Program-made: the position numbers and the translations under genes
From: Martelella alba
GTDB taxonomy: Bacteria > Pseudomonadota > Gammaproteobacteria > Enterobacterales > Enterobacteriaceae
NCBI RefSeq assembly: GCF_005217455.1
Contig: NZ_SZPQ01000018.1
Span: 62,001 to 126,000, forward strand
Direction of reading: 5' to 3'
Length of the DNA stretch: 64,000 nucleotides
Shown here: one piece after another, positions 49,515-58,422 of the stretch
Layout of the letters: each line of letters begins with the position of its first letter
Position numbering within the stretch: the first letter of the stretch is position 1
Notes under the pieces: model-generated
The model's input: only the letters and a program-made list of their open reading frames with translations
What the model was told of the DNA's origin: nothing
Database searches by the model: none

Positions 49515-50915
49515 ATGACAGCTACCCGCGTCGAGAAAGATTCCATGGGCCCTATTGAAGTCCCCGCCGAACATCTATGGGGCGCGCAAACCCAACGCTC
49601 CCTCGAGCATTTCCGCATCTCCAGCGAAAAAATGCCGCCGGCCCTTATCGCCGCGCTGGCGCAAACCAAGCGCGCCGCCGCCCAGGTAAACAAGGATTTG
49701 GGCCTGCTGCCCGACGAACGGGCCGATGCCATTATTGCCGCAGCGGACGAGGTGCTGGCGGGCAATCATCCGGACGAATTCCCGCTGGCCATCTGGCAAA
49801 CCGGTTCCGGCACCCAAAGCAACATGAATATGAATGAAGTGCTGGCCAATCGGGCCAGTGAGCTGTTGGGCGGCCGGCGCGGCGGTGAAGGACGGCTGGT
49901 GCATCCCAACGACGATGTCAATAAAAGCCAAAGTTCCAATGACGTTTTTCCCACCGCCATGCATGTGGCGGCGGTGGTCGCTTTGCGCATACACCTTATT
50001 CCCCATCTGACGGCCTTAAGGGAGCAACTGGCCGCGAAATCCGCGGCTTTCAACAATATTGTCAAAATCGGCCGCACGCATTTGCAGGACGCCACGCCCT
50101 TGACGCTGGGCCAGGAGATATCCGGTTGGGTATCCATGCTGGATCATGGTTTAACCCACATCGAGCAGAGTATTCCCCATTTGTGCGAGCTGGCTTTGGG
50201 CGGCACCGCGGTCGGCACCGGACTGAACACGCATCCCGAATATGCGGTCAGAGTGGCGGCTGCGTTGGCGCAATTAACCGGTCAGCCCTTCGTCACCGCG
50301 CCGAATAAATTTGAAGCCCTGGCGACCTGCGATGCATTGGTGCAAGGCCATGGCGCGTTGAAAGGCCTGGCGGCGTCGTTGATGAAAATCGCCAATGACG
50401 TGCGTTGGTTGGCTTCCGGCCCCCGTTGCGGCATCGGGGAAATCCGAATTCCCGAAAACGAACCGGGCAGCTCGATTATGCCGGGCAAAGTGAATCCGAC
50501 CCAATGCGAGGCCATGACCATGCTTTGTTGCCAGGTGATCGGCAATGATGCGGCCATCAATGTCGGCGGCGCGTCCGGTAATTTTGAACTGAACGTCTAT
50601 CGGCCAATGATAATCCATAATTTCCTGCAATCCGTGCGCCTGCTGGCGGATGGCATGGACAGCTTTAACCGGCACTGCGCGGTGGGTATCGAACCTAACC
50701 GGGAACGTATCGATCAGTTGCTCAATGAATCGCTGATGCTGGTGACGGCGCTTAATACCCATATCGGCTATGACAAAGCGGCGGAAATCGCCAAAAAGGC
50801 CCATAAACAGGGCCTGACGTTGAAGGCCTCGGCATTGCAGCTCGGCTATTTGACCGAAGAACAATTCGACCAATGGGTCAGGCCGGAGGATATGGTGGGC
50901 AGTCTGAAAGCGTAA
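49515..50915 (+). CDS. fumC: Fumarate hydratase class II
   Basis: Iron-independent, oxidation-resistant fumarase of the TCA cycle. It has 466 residues (E. coli 467). [30 protein letters not shown] opens the protein; [42 protein letters not shown] and the signature [16 protein letters not shown] are all intact. AGGAGG lies just before the ATG. It is convergent with tus. Confidence 0.97.
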   Translation: MTATRVEKDSMGPIEVPAEHLWGAQTQRSLEHFRISSEKMPPALIAALAQTKRAAAQVNKDLGLLPDERADAIIAAADEVLAGNHPDEFPLAIWQTGSGTQSNMNMNEVLANRASELLGGRRGGEGRLVHPNDDVNKSQSSNDVFPTAMHVAAVVALRIHLIPHLTALREQLAAKSAAFNNIVKIGRTHLQDATPLTLGQEISGWVSMLDHGLTHIEQSIPHLCELALGGTAVGTGLNTHPEYAVRVAAALAQLTGQPFVTAPNKFEALATCDALVQGHGALKGLAASLMKIANDVRWLASGPRCGIGEIRIPENEPGSSIMPGKVNPTQCEAMTMLCCQVIGNDAAINVGGASGNFELNVYRPMIIHNFLQSVRLLADGMDSFNRHCAVGIEPNRERIDQLLNESLMLVTALNTHIGYDKAAEIAKKAHKQGLTLKASALQLGYLTEEQFDQWVRPEDMVGSLKA

Positions 50916-50983
50916 TCGTGACGGGGCGGCATGGGTGAAAATGCCCGGCCGCCGCTTGGTGATGTCCCCCGTCCCACGCCGGT

Positions 50984-51913
50984 TTATTCGGCAACATAAA
51001 GATGCAATCGTTCTATAATCAGATGTGCCGGTAAAGCGGACGGTTTGTATTTATGCCGCACGCTTTCCTGCCGATAATCGGTCAATTCCCCCACCTGGGG
51101 AAGCGGCGCGCCGTCGCGCCGCAAACTGAACACCAGTAACGGTGAAGGGCAGGCATACTGAATCTGCCGCTGCCGTTCCTGGTACCATACCCGGGCGATG
51201 GGTTGCACTTTTACCGGCCGTTTAATTTTCAACGGGATATCCGGCGGCAATTTGCCGATGACATCCCATTCCTGCAAAATCTTTTCCCGCCATTGCGTCT
51301 TGTCATAGGGCGGTACCGCCCGGCCGGCTTCCAGGCTTTTTTTCAGCATGGACAGGACATCCGCGCGGGTCAGGTTTTTGATGATGTGCTTGTTGGCCCA
51401 GCCGAAACGCACGCTCCAGGGGTCGATGATAATCTGTAATCCACGATAGGCGCTCAGTGTTTTCAGCCCGCGCAATTGGTTATGGACAAATTCAAAGCGT
51501 TGAGCGGGGGGAAGGGCGGCCTCCACGGTGATAATCCGATTGAACTCCGCTTTCACGCGGTTTATTTCGTTAACCACGGCGCTAATGCGTTCGAGCGAGG
51601 CGGGCTCAACGTCGAAACACAGCGCGCCGGGCAGGCGAATCGCCGCTTTGGCGCTGCTATTCTGATTCTGATGGAAAATAAACAGCCGTTGGAAATGATT
51701 CAATCCCCGCGCCAGCGCATCGGCGCCGAGGTGCTGAAGGACAGGAATCGTGGTGACCGCGTCATGTTCCCGGCCTTTTTCGGTCTCGGGCAGTTCGAAT
51801 ACCCGGCCTATCAGCAACGGTGTTTGTTCAAGCAGGGCGCGCAACTCGGTAAGGCGAGCTTGCATGGTGGTAAAGCTGTCGTTGAGCCGTGCTATGACAT
51901 CAAGGTGACGCAT
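50984..51913 (-). CDS. tus: DNA replication terminus site-binding protein Tus
   Basis: Monomeric protein that binds Ter sites and halts the replicative helicase from one direction. It has 309 residues, as in E. coli. The best conserved segments contact DNA: RFGWANKHIIKNLTRADVL (with the lock histidine region) and LKIKRPVKVQPIARVWYQ. The N-terminal third is more diverged. A Ter site lies 12 bases upstream of the start codon, so Tus probably represses its own gene, as known in E. coli. Confidence 0.95.
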   Translation of the reverse strand: MRHLDVIARLNDSFTTMQARLTELRALLEQTPLLIGRVFELPETEKGREHDAVTTIPVLQHLGADALARGLNHFQRLFIFHQNQNSSAKAAIRLPGALCFDVEPASLERISAVVNEINRVKAEFNRIITVEAALPPAQRFEFVHNQLRGLKTLSAYRGLQIIIDPWSVRFGWANKHIIKNLTRADVLSMLKKSLEAGRAVPPYDKTQWREKILQEWDVIGKLPPDIPLKIKRPVKVQPIARVWYQERQRQIQYACPSPLLVFSLRRDGAPLPQVGELTDYRQESVRHKYKPSALPAHLIIERLHLYVAE

Positions 51914-51924
51914 GGTTTGGGTTT

Positions 51925-51941
51925 TCTAGTTACAACATTCT
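51925..51941 (-). other. Replication terminus Ter site (proximal)
   Basis: AGAATGTTGTAACTAGA on the minus strand matches AGNATGTTGTAACTAAA at all but one position. By the known polarity of Tus-Ter, forks moving from high to low coordinates (the direction of tus transcription) meet the blocking face. Confidence 0.9.
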
Positions 51942-52028
51942 GGTAGTTTAACGAAATCCCCCTTGTTTCGCCAAGGCGTTAACGATTAATATGTCTCGGA
52001 AATCAATAAACACAAAAAAAACATTCGC

Positions 52029-52045
52029 CTTAGTTACAACATACA
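52029..52045 (-). other. Replication terminus Ter site (distal)
   Basis: TGTATGTTGTAACTAAG on the minus strand matches the Ter consensus except at the first and last base. It has the same orientation as the proximal site and lies 104 bases from it. The whole core ATGTTGTAACTA is intact. Confidence 0.82.
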
Positions 52046-52166
52046 AATAATTCCTTTCAAAATCACGAACACTTCGGCCACACGCATATCATCATTCAAC
52101 AGGGAGGAACAGGGCTACACCTTGCGTCCGGCGCTCTCACCGTTATCGAGGGCGCCGGACAACCGG

Positions 52167-53438
52167 TCAAATCGCTCGCAGTTCAGGAAGTTTGCGTAAC
52201 CGCTGCGCAATGAACAGGGCCGCTATCAGCATAACCGCCAAAAATAGCACGACGCCGGTCCAGGCAAAACTGTGCCAAAAGAGGCCGCCCAGCGTGCCGG
52301 CGGTACTCGAACCGACATAATAACAGAACAGGTAGAGGGAGGAGGCTTGTCCCTTGGCACGCCGCGCTCGACGGCCTATCCAGCCGCTGGCGATAGAATG
52401 GGCGGCGAAAAATCCGGCGGTAAACAACATCATCCCGATAAAAATCACAACCAACACATTTACCCAGGTGATCAATAACCCGGCCAGCATAACACCGATG
52501 GATGCCATCAATACCGGGCCACGACCATAACGCATGGTTAGCGCGCCGGCCTTGGGCGAGCTGATTGTGCCTGTCAGGTAAGCCAGGGACAGAAGGCCCA
52601 CAACGGCCTGGCTAAGAAACCAGGGCGCGGCCATTAAGCGATAACCGATATAATTGAAGAGTGTGACAAATACCCCCATAAGCAAAAAACCTTCGGCGAA
52701 CAATAGCGGCAGGCCGGCATCGCGAAAGTGCAGGCGGAAATTGATCGCCAAGGTATGGGGTTTTAGCGAAGAAGGGCGGAAATGCCGTGAGGATGGCAGA
52801 ATACGCCAGAACATCAATGCCGCGCATAACGCCATCATGCCGATGGCACCGATGGCGATACGCCAGGAAAAAAAATCGGTCAGCACGCCGCTGAGCAGCC
52901 GTCCGCTCATACCGCCAATGGAATTGCCGCTGATATACAACCCCATGGTAAAGGCAACCGCCAACGGATCGATTTCTTCACTCAAATAGGTCATGGCGAC
53001 GGCGGCGACGCCAGAGAGCGACAAGCCCACCAAAGCCCGGGCGATAAGGATTTCCTGCCACTGGGTCATCACGGCGCTGATAAGCGTAAACACCGCCGCC
53101 AGCAATAATGCCACGACCATAACGGATTTACGCCCCACGGCATCGGACAACGGACCGGTAACCAATAGCCCCAGCGCCATCAACCCGGTTGAAACCGATA
53201 GGGAGAGACTGCTTTCCGCCGGCGTAATCCCGAAATCGGCCGATAAAACCGGCAAAATGGGCTGCACGCAATAAAGCAACGCAAACGTGGCCAGACCGGC
53301 CGAAAAGAGCGCCAGCGTCAAACGGAGATACCGCGGGGTGCCACGTTCGATAAAGGGATGTTTGACAGGGACATGTTGCGGTGTGCCGGGTTGGGGCGTC
53401 ACAGGCATATGCGCCGTGTTACGCAAAGGGATATTCAC
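52167..53438 (-). CDS. ynfM: MFS transporter YnfM
   Basis: Twelve-helix drug/H+-type exporter of unknown substrate; E. coli YnfM is the closest relative (about 417 residues, 423 here). FIERGTPRYLRLTLALFSAG then LATFALLYCVQPILPVL, GPLSDAVGRKSVMV and GLYISGNSIGGMSGRLLSGV are highly conserved. The first 30 residues are variable and hydrophilic. It is divergent from the LysR-type gene ynfL, which likely controls it. Confidence 0.92.
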   Translation of the reverse strand: MNIPLRNTAHMPVTPQPGTPQHVPVKHPFIERGTPRYLRLTLALFSAGLATFALLYCVQPILPVLSADFGITPAESSLSLSVSTGLMALGLLVTGPLSDAVGRKSVMVVALLLAAVFTLISAVMTQWQEILIARALVGLSLSGVAAVAMTYLSEEIDPLAVAFTMGLYISGNSIGGMSGRLLSGVLTDFFSWRIAIGAIGMMALCAALMFWRILPSSRHFRPSSLKPHTLAINFRLHFRDAGLPLLFAEGFLLMGVFVTLFNYIGYRLMAAPWFLSQAVVGLLSLAYLTGTISSPKAGALTMRYGRGPVLMASIGVMLAGLLITWVNVLVVIFIGMMLFTAGFFAAHSIASGWIGRRARRAKGQASSLYLFCYYVGSSTAGTLGGLFWHSFAWTGVVLFLAVMLIAALFIAQRLRKLPELRAI

Positions 53439-53481
53439 GATACTTCCTCAAATGGATGCTTAATCGTGATCATAGAAATTG

Positions 53482-53498
53482 TTAGATGGGTTGTCTAA
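53482..53498. promoter_or_regulatory. LysR-type operator between ynfM and ynfL
   Basis: TTAGA-TGGGTTG-TCTAA is a perfect 5-base inverted repeat of the T-N11-A class in the divergent promoter region, 56 bases from ynfL and 44 from ynfM. It probably binds YnfL. Confidence 0.6.
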
Positions 53499-53553
53499 TA
53501 TATTAATAATCTCAATTGATATGTAGAAAGTATGATTATTGCATGCGGGCCGG

Positions 53554-54447
53554 ATGAACATTGAACTGCGTCATTTACGTTATTTTATCGCTGTGGCGGA
53601 AACCCTGCACTTCGGCCGCGCCGCGGAACGGCTGCACATTTCTCAGCCGCCCCTTAGCCAGCAAATCCGTCTTCTTGAGCAGGAAGTCGGCGCGCAACTG
53701 CTGGAACGAAACAACCGCAATGTCCGCCTGACGCCGGCGGGCAAGCAGTTTCTTGAACAGGCCTGGTTAATCATCGAGCAGGTCAATCAGGCGGCCGACC
53801 GCGCCGCCCGGATCCAGCGCGGCGAATTGGGTGAAATCACCATTGGTTTTACCTCTTCCACTCCCTTTATCAGACGGATTTCCGCGAATCTGCTGGCCTT
53901 CCGGCAACAGTATCCCGACATTCATATTCAAATGGTCGAAACCAATACCAAGCAGCAAATTGAACCGCTGCTCAATGGTAAATTCGATATGGGCGTGATG
54001 CGCAATACACCTTTACCTGATGTCCTCAACTATCAGCTCCTGTTTCGCGAGCCTCTGGTGGCAGTGGTGCATGAGGACCATCCCCTGGCCGGGAGTTCCG
54101 CCGGCATTGTTTCAGTACGGCAACTGGCCAGGGAGCCCTTTGTTTTCTTCGACCGGAAAGTCGGTACCGCCCTTTATGACGAGATATTGCTGCTGCTCAA
54201 ACGTTTTGGCATCACGCCCTATATTACCCAGGAAGTGGGGGAGGCCATGACCATTATCGGCCTGGTTTCCGCCGGGTTGGGGGTTTCCATCTTACCGGCA
54301 TCCTTCGCCCGTATCCGCGTTGACGGAATTTGCTATTTGGCGCTGGAAGAAACGGAAGCCCGCACCGAAGTCTGGTTGGTGACGCATCGGCAACGCCGAC
54401 TTTCCGCCGCGGCAAAGACGCTGATCAATTTAATGTTAAAGCAATGA
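53554..54447 (+). CDS. ynfL: LysR-family regulator YnfL
   Basis: LysR-type transcription factor. The ATG at 53554 (MNIELRHLRYFIAVAETLHFG) gives 297 residues, the E. coli length. The helix-turn-helix is FGRAAERLHISQPPLSQQIRLLEQEVG, followed by a two-lobed effector domain (TIGFTSSTPFIRRI onward). Divergent from ynfM with a T-N11-A box between them. Confidence 0.93.
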   Translation: MNIELRHLRYFIAVAETLHFGRAAERLHISQPPLSQQIRLLEQEVGAQLLERNNRNVRLTPAGKQFLEQAWLIIEQVNQAADRAARIQRGELGEITIGFTSSTPFIRRISANLLAFRQQYPDIHIQMVETNTKQQIEPLLNGKFDMGVMRNTPLPDVLNYQLLFREPLVAVVHEDHPLAGSSAGIVSVRQLAREPFVFFDRKVGTALYDEILLLLKRFGITPYITQEVGEAMTIIGLVSAGLGVSILPASFARIRVDGICYLALEETEARTEVWLVTHRQRRLSAAAKTLINLMLKQ

Positions 54448-54633
54448 TGTTACTCTCTGTAACAGCGCGCGGAAAAACGGTTCAATGCGTCGGGCGCCGA
54501 CGGCTTGTTGCGTTTTATGCCCGTGGCGAAGGTTGCCAACCTGGGTGCGGGCCACATTGTGTGCGTTAAATCACATAACTAATCAAATATTTGACGGCTA
54601 TATTGAAAAGTCACACCATAGCCCCAAGTCAAT

Positions 54634-54653
54634 TATTTCATAGCGTGAAAATA
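54634..54653. promoter_or_regulatory. Possible Mlc autoregulatory operator
   Basis: TATTTCA-TAGCG-TGAAAATA is an AT-rich imperfect inverted repeat 16 bases before the mlc start. Mlc operators are AT-rich palindromes with TTTC/GAAA arms, and E. coli mlc is autoregulated, so this is a reasonable candidate. Confidence 0.4.
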
Positions 54654-54668
54654 TCAGGAGCAGGGTGA

Positions 54669-55886
54669 GTGATTGGCCATGGTCAGCCAGGGCATATCGA
54701 TCAAATCAAACAGTTTAATGCGGGTGTTGTCTATCGTTTGATTGATTCGTTCGGCCCGATTTCTCGTATCGCCTTATCCAAGGAAGCCCGGCTCGCCCCC
54801 GCCAGTATCACCAAAATTGTGCGAGAGCTGGTGGAGGCCCATCTGGTCACTGAAACCGAGTACCAGGAAAACGGGATGCGTGGCCGCCCGGCCATCGGTC
54901 TGGTGGTGGAAACCCAGGCCTGGCATTTTCTTTCGGTGCGCATCGGTCACGGCATCATCACCCTGGCGTTGCGCGAGCTTAGCAGCAGGCTTGTCGTTGA
55001 AGACACCGAGGCATTACCGGCGCAAGCGCCGGAGCCGTTGTTGCAGCGGCTTGTTAAATGTATCGACAATTTTTTTATTCGCCACCAAAGCCTGCTCGAG
55101 CGATTAACGGCCATCGCCGTGACCCTGCCAGGCATTATCGACGCCAAGGCCGGCATGGTCCATCGCATGCCCTGGTATAACGTGGATAATCTTTCTCTGG
55201 GACCGGCGCTCAGCGAACACATCGGCGTTCCGGTGTATTTGCAGCATGACATCTGCGCTTGGACAATGGCTGAGGCGTTGTACGGAGCGGCGAGGGGATG
55301 TAACGACGTCATACAGATCGTTATTGATCACAATGTGGGCGCCGGGGTCATCACTGGCGGCACGCTCTTGCACGGCAGCAGTCAGAGTTTGGTTGAAATC
55401 GGCCATACCCAGGTGGAGCCTTATGGCAAACGCTGCTACTGCGGCAATCGCGGCTGTTTGGAAACGGTGGCCGGTATTGAGAGCATTCTGGAGTTGACCC
55501 GTCAGCGCCTGGCGCTGAATATGGACTCGGCGCTCAATCAAACCGGCGTCAGCATTGAATCCCTATGCGAGACGGCTATCGCCGGCGATACGCTGGCGCG
55601 GGATATTATCGTCGGCATCGGCAACAGCGTCGGCCGCATTCTGGCTATCATGGTCAATCTGTTTAATCCGGAAAAAATTCTGGTGGGCTCGCCCCTTAAC
55701 TCGGCATCGGACATCCTGTTTCCGGTAATCCGGGCCAATATCCGGCAGCAATCCTTGCCCGATTACAGTAAAGATATCGTCGTGCAGGCGACGCGTTTTC
55801 AAAATCAGGGCACCATGCCGGGCGCCGCGCTGGTCAAAGACGCGCTTTACGATGGCTCATTGCTGTTAAAGCTTTTGCAGGGATAA
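54669..55886 (+). CDS. mlc: ROK-family repressor Mlc
   Basis: Glucose-responsive repressor of ptsG, manXYZ, malT and its own gene, released by sequestration at dephosphorylated PtsG. It starts at GTG 54669 with AGGAG 8 bases upstream and has 405 residues. N-terminal winged helix (QFNAGVVYRLIDSFGPISRI, APASITKIVRELVEAHLV), ROK core, and the zinc site GHTQVEPYGKRCYCGNRGCLE. The C-terminus GSLLLKLLQG matches the amphipathic helix needed for repression. Confidence 0.96.
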   Translation: MIGHGQPGHIDQIKQFNAGVVYRLIDSFGPISRIALSKEARLAPASITKIVRELVEAHLVTETEYQENGMRGRPAIGLVVETQAWHFLSVRIGHGIITLALRELSSRLVVEDTEALPAQAPEPLLQRLVKCIDNFFIRHQSLLERLTAIAVTLPGIIDAKAGMVHRMPWYNVDNLSLGPALSEHIGVPVYLQHDICAWTMAEALYGAARGCNDVIQIVIDHNVGAGVITGGTLLHGSSQSLVEIGHTQVEPYGKRCYCGNRGCLETVAGIESILELTRQRLALNMDSALNQTGVSIESLCETAIAGDTLARDIIVGIGNSVGRILAIMVNLFNPEKILVGSPLNSASDILFPVIRANIRQQSLPDYSKDIVVQATRFQNQGTMPGAALVKDALYDGSLLLKLLQG

Positions 55887-56068
55887 CATCGACGGCGATT
55901 TTTGAAAAAACAACCAAGACGGCATATTTCACAAGAAATAGTCCCTATCAAGGCGTTTACCGATAAAAAATTGAGCTAACGCAAGCCATTCCCGAACAAT
56001 ATCGCTTACATTTTCATTATCCGATCATTTTAACATGTCCAATGGATTAACGACAGGCTGGAGTTGTC

Positions 56069-56758
56069 ATGTTGAAGCGTATATTTGTTGCCGGTACGGA
56101 TACTGCTGTCGGCAAAACCATCGTGTCGCGCGCTCTGTTGCAGAACCTGGCGGCACGAAAGCTCAGCGCGGTAGGGTATAAGCCTATTGCCCGCGGAAGT
56201 CAGGTGACGCCTGAAGGGCTACGTAACAAAGATGCATTAATTCTTAATGCATCTTCAACTATGACTTTGCCCTATGCCCAAACCAATCCGATCTGTTTTC
56301 AGGAAGAAGAAATCAGCGCGTATACCGGCGACGACATTAATTACAGTCTTATGTCCTCCGGTCTCAGTCATTTAAGCGAAATGGCCGATGTCGTGGTGGT
56401 TGAAGGCAGCGGCGGCTGGCGAACAATCATGACTGATTATCGGCCTTATTCCGATTGGGTTATACAGGAACAACTACCCGTAATCTTGGTAATAGGTATC
56501 AAGCTTGGCTGTATAAGCCATGCTTTATTAACTGCCCAAGCCATTATTAGCGATGGTTTGCCATTAATAGGCTGGGTAACTAACCGTATTAATCCTGGAT
56601 TGGCCCATTACGCTGAAATTATCGATATTCTGCGCAATAAGATACCCGCGCCCCAATTAGGAGAGCTACCTTATTTACCTCGCGCCGAGCAACGTGATCT
56701 GGCAGGTTATATCGAATTAGGCAGTTTACTGGACAAAAAACAGCGGCTGACGGCCTGA
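56069..56758 (+). CDS. bioD2: Dethiobiotin synthetase-like BioD2 (YnfK)
   Basis: Homologue of dethiobiotin synthetase, second copy in enterobacteria. It has 229 residues (E. coli YnfK 231). P-loop GTDTAVGKT at 9-17; YKPIARGSQ and VVVEGSGGW match the DAPA and ATP sites. Base composition is lower in GC than its neighbours, suggesting slightly different history or relaxed selection. Confidence 0.92.
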   Translation: MLKRIFVAGTDTAVGKTIVSRALLQNLAARKLSAVGYKPIARGSQVTPEGLRNKDALILNASSTMTLPYAQTNPICFQEEEISAYTGDDINYSLMSSGLSHLSEMADVVVVEGSGGWRTIMTDYRPYSDWVIQEQLPVILVIGIKLGCISHALLTAQAIISDGLPLIGWVTNRINPGLAHYAEIIDILRNKIPAPQLGELPYLPRAEQRDLAGYIELGSLLDKKQRLTA

Positions 56759-56766
56759 ATGACCGC

Positions 56767-56792
56767 CAAAAAAAAGCGGGGTCGCCCCCGCT
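56767..56792 (-). terminator. Terminator of ynfD
   Basis: Stem AGCGGGG / CCCCGCT with loop TCGC (56775-56792), followed on the minus strand by nine Ts. It sits between the convergent bioD2 and ynfD genes and probably serves both. Confidence 0.88.
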
Positions 56793-56798
56793 CGGCGG

Positions 56799-57068
56799 CT
56801 ATGGACTGGGCGTGTTATCCTCACCGTTGCCACCGGTGCGCATGTAAATGATTTTCTGCGTGTCGTTATCGCAGTGTCCCACCACCTGTCCTCCTGACTG
56901 CTCGGCTTGATCGGCAGGGACGATCCGCAGACTGAAGCTTGACGCCGGCAAACCATTTTCCACGATTTTGCGCGAAATATCCGCCTGGACGCTTTCACAG
57001 GACGCCAGAACCGTCATTGGCAGCAGCGTAAGGGCGCCCACCGCGCCAAACATAAAGATTTTCTTCAT
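56799..57068 (-). CDS. ynfD: DUF1161 periplasmic protein YnfD
   Basis: Small secreted protein of unknown function. I use the ATG at 57068 (MKKIFMFGAVGALTLLPMTV then LA-SCESV; signal cleavage near residue 22), giving 89 residues. CESVQADISRKIVENGLPASSFSLRIVP and QVVGHCDNDTQKIIYMRT are the DUF1161 signature with two cysteines. The longer upstream frame has no signal and is unlikely. An AAGGACAG ribosome-binding site precedes it. Confidence 0.88.
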   Translation of the reverse strand: MKKIFMFGAVGALTLLPMTVLASCESVQADISRKIVENGLPASSFSLRIVPADQAEQSGGQVVGHCDNDTQKIIYMRTGGNGEDNTPSP

Positions 57069-57145
57069 CTTACTGTCCTTTTCTGAGAATGAAGTACCCT
57101 TACAAAGAATAGCAGCGTCTGATAATTTGAGGAAACCGCCGGCTA

Positions 57146-57469
57146 TCAGCGCAGGATAACCCGACCGGTGCGGCGATCGAGGCAACGGGCGGTGTTGGGT
57201 TCCCAGTAGGCGTTGACATTATCACTGTTGGCGCATTTTTCCTGAAGATCGACCGCATTGTCGTATTTGTCAAAATCTTTTTCCACCCGCTGATTGACTT
57301 TGCCACGCAACGCGCGGGTGGCGTCCCATTGTTCCTGGTTTTCCCGGGCATGTTCGCGGGACAAGGCATTGTCGCCGGAATCGATGATAACATGCTGCGT
57401 GGCGGCGCCGACCGCACCGGAAAAAGCCAGGAGGGCGAAGAGCAGATGTTGCGCGGAAATTTTTTTCAT
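57146..57469 (-). CDS. ynfB: DUF1283 periplasmic protein YnfB
   Basis: Secreted protein of unknown function; 107 residues. Signal peptide [20 protein letters not shown] then GAA, then [42 protein letters not shown] and the strongly conserved [19 protein letters not shown], the DUF1283 hallmark. It shares its direction with ynfD, 77 bases upstream of it. Confidence 0.9.
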   Translation of the reverse strand: MKKISAQHLLFALLAFSGAVGAATQHVIIDSGDNALSREHARENQEQWDATRALRGKVNQRVEKDFDKYDNAVDLQEKCANSDNVNAYWEPNTARCLDRRTGRVILR

Positions 57470-57567
57470 AATCGATTCCTTTACTTTAAATTTACAGATA
57501 ATGCCATATTAATATTGCGTTATGCTTATAAAAAATACGCCGGCCTTATTGATTTGGGTGGGATAAA

Positions 57568-57596
57568 GGCAACCGCCCCGCAATCAGACGGTTGCC
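57568..57596 (-). terminator. Hairpin after ydfG
   Basis: Stem GGCAACCG / CGGTTGCC with a 13-base loop, 15 bases past the ydfG stop, then a short TTTA. Likely a weak intrinsic terminator. Confidence 0.55.
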
Positions 57597-57610
57597 GCAA
57601 ACCGGGGTCG

Positions 57611-58357
57611 TCAGTCCCGATGTACGCTTAATCCGGCGAAAGACTGATTGACCGGCATCATTTCCAGTACATTGATATTGACGCGCGAGGGCAGGGTAGT
57701 CACCCAATAAACCGCTTCGGCCACATCTTCCGGCGTCAGCGGATCGGTGTTTTTGTAGGTATTGGCCACTTTATCGTCGTCGCCTTTGAAACGGACCGCG
57801 GAAAATTCGGTTCCACCGACCAAACCAGGCTCTATATCCGTCACACGGACTTTGGTGCCGACCAAATCGGCCCGCAAATTGAGACTGAACTGACGGGTAA
57901 ATGCTTTGGTGGCGCCGTAGACATTACCGCCGGCATAAGGCCAGCGGCCAGCGGTAGAGCCCAGATTCACAATATGTCCGCGGCGTCGTTCCACCATACC
58001 GGGCAACAGGGCGCGGGTCATATAAACCAACCCCTTATTGTTGGTATCGATCATGTTTTCCCAATCATCAAGGCTGGCTTTGTGTGCCGGCTCCAGTCCC
58101 AAAGCCAGTCCGGCGTTATTGACCAGCACATCCACTTCGCGCCATGGGGCCGGTAATGTTTCCACGGCTTTTTGCACATTTTCCCGGTCCCGCACATCGA
58201 GTTTCAGGGGAAACAACGCATCGCCCAGTTCGGATTGCAAGGCATCAAGGCGTTCCTGACGACGCCCGGTGGCGATAACGCGGTGCCCCTCCCCAATAAA
58301 CTTGCGGGTAATGGTTTCGCCGAATCCGGCGGTCGCACCGGTAACGAAAATAATCAT
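57611..58357 (-). CDS. ydfG: 3-hydroxy acid/malonic semialdehyde dehydrogenase YdfG
   Basis: Short-chain dehydrogenase that oxidises L-allo-threonine, L-serine and related 3-hydroxy acids with NADP+, and reduces malonic semialdehyde. It has 248 residues, the E. coli length. Cofactor motif GATAGFGE at 7-14, NNAGLALG, catalytic Ser in GSTAGRWPY, and YGATK with the catalytic Tyr and Lys. It ends LSVHRD. Confidence 0.96.
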   Translation of the reverse strand: MIIFVTGATAGFGETITRKFIGEGHRVIATGRRQERLDALQSELGDALFPLKLDVRDRENVQKAVETLPAPWREVDVLVNNAGLALGLEPAHKASLDDWENMIDTNNKGLVYMTRALLPGMVERRRGHIVNLGSTAGRWPYAGGNVYGATKAFTRQFSLNLRADLVGTKVRVTDIEPGLVGGTEFSAVRFKGDDDKVANTYKNTDPLTPEDVAEAVYWVTTLPSRVNINVLEMMPVNQSFAGLSVHRD

Positions 58358-58422
58358 CTGACATATCCTCTTATCTTGCAGTCGGTGAACATACTTTACA
58401 ATTTTTCCCGTGGCTTGGCGGC

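Noticed and set aside
51914..52166. A dif recombination site near tus
   Set aside because: No sequence like the XerCD core was seen; the two repeats here are Ter sites.
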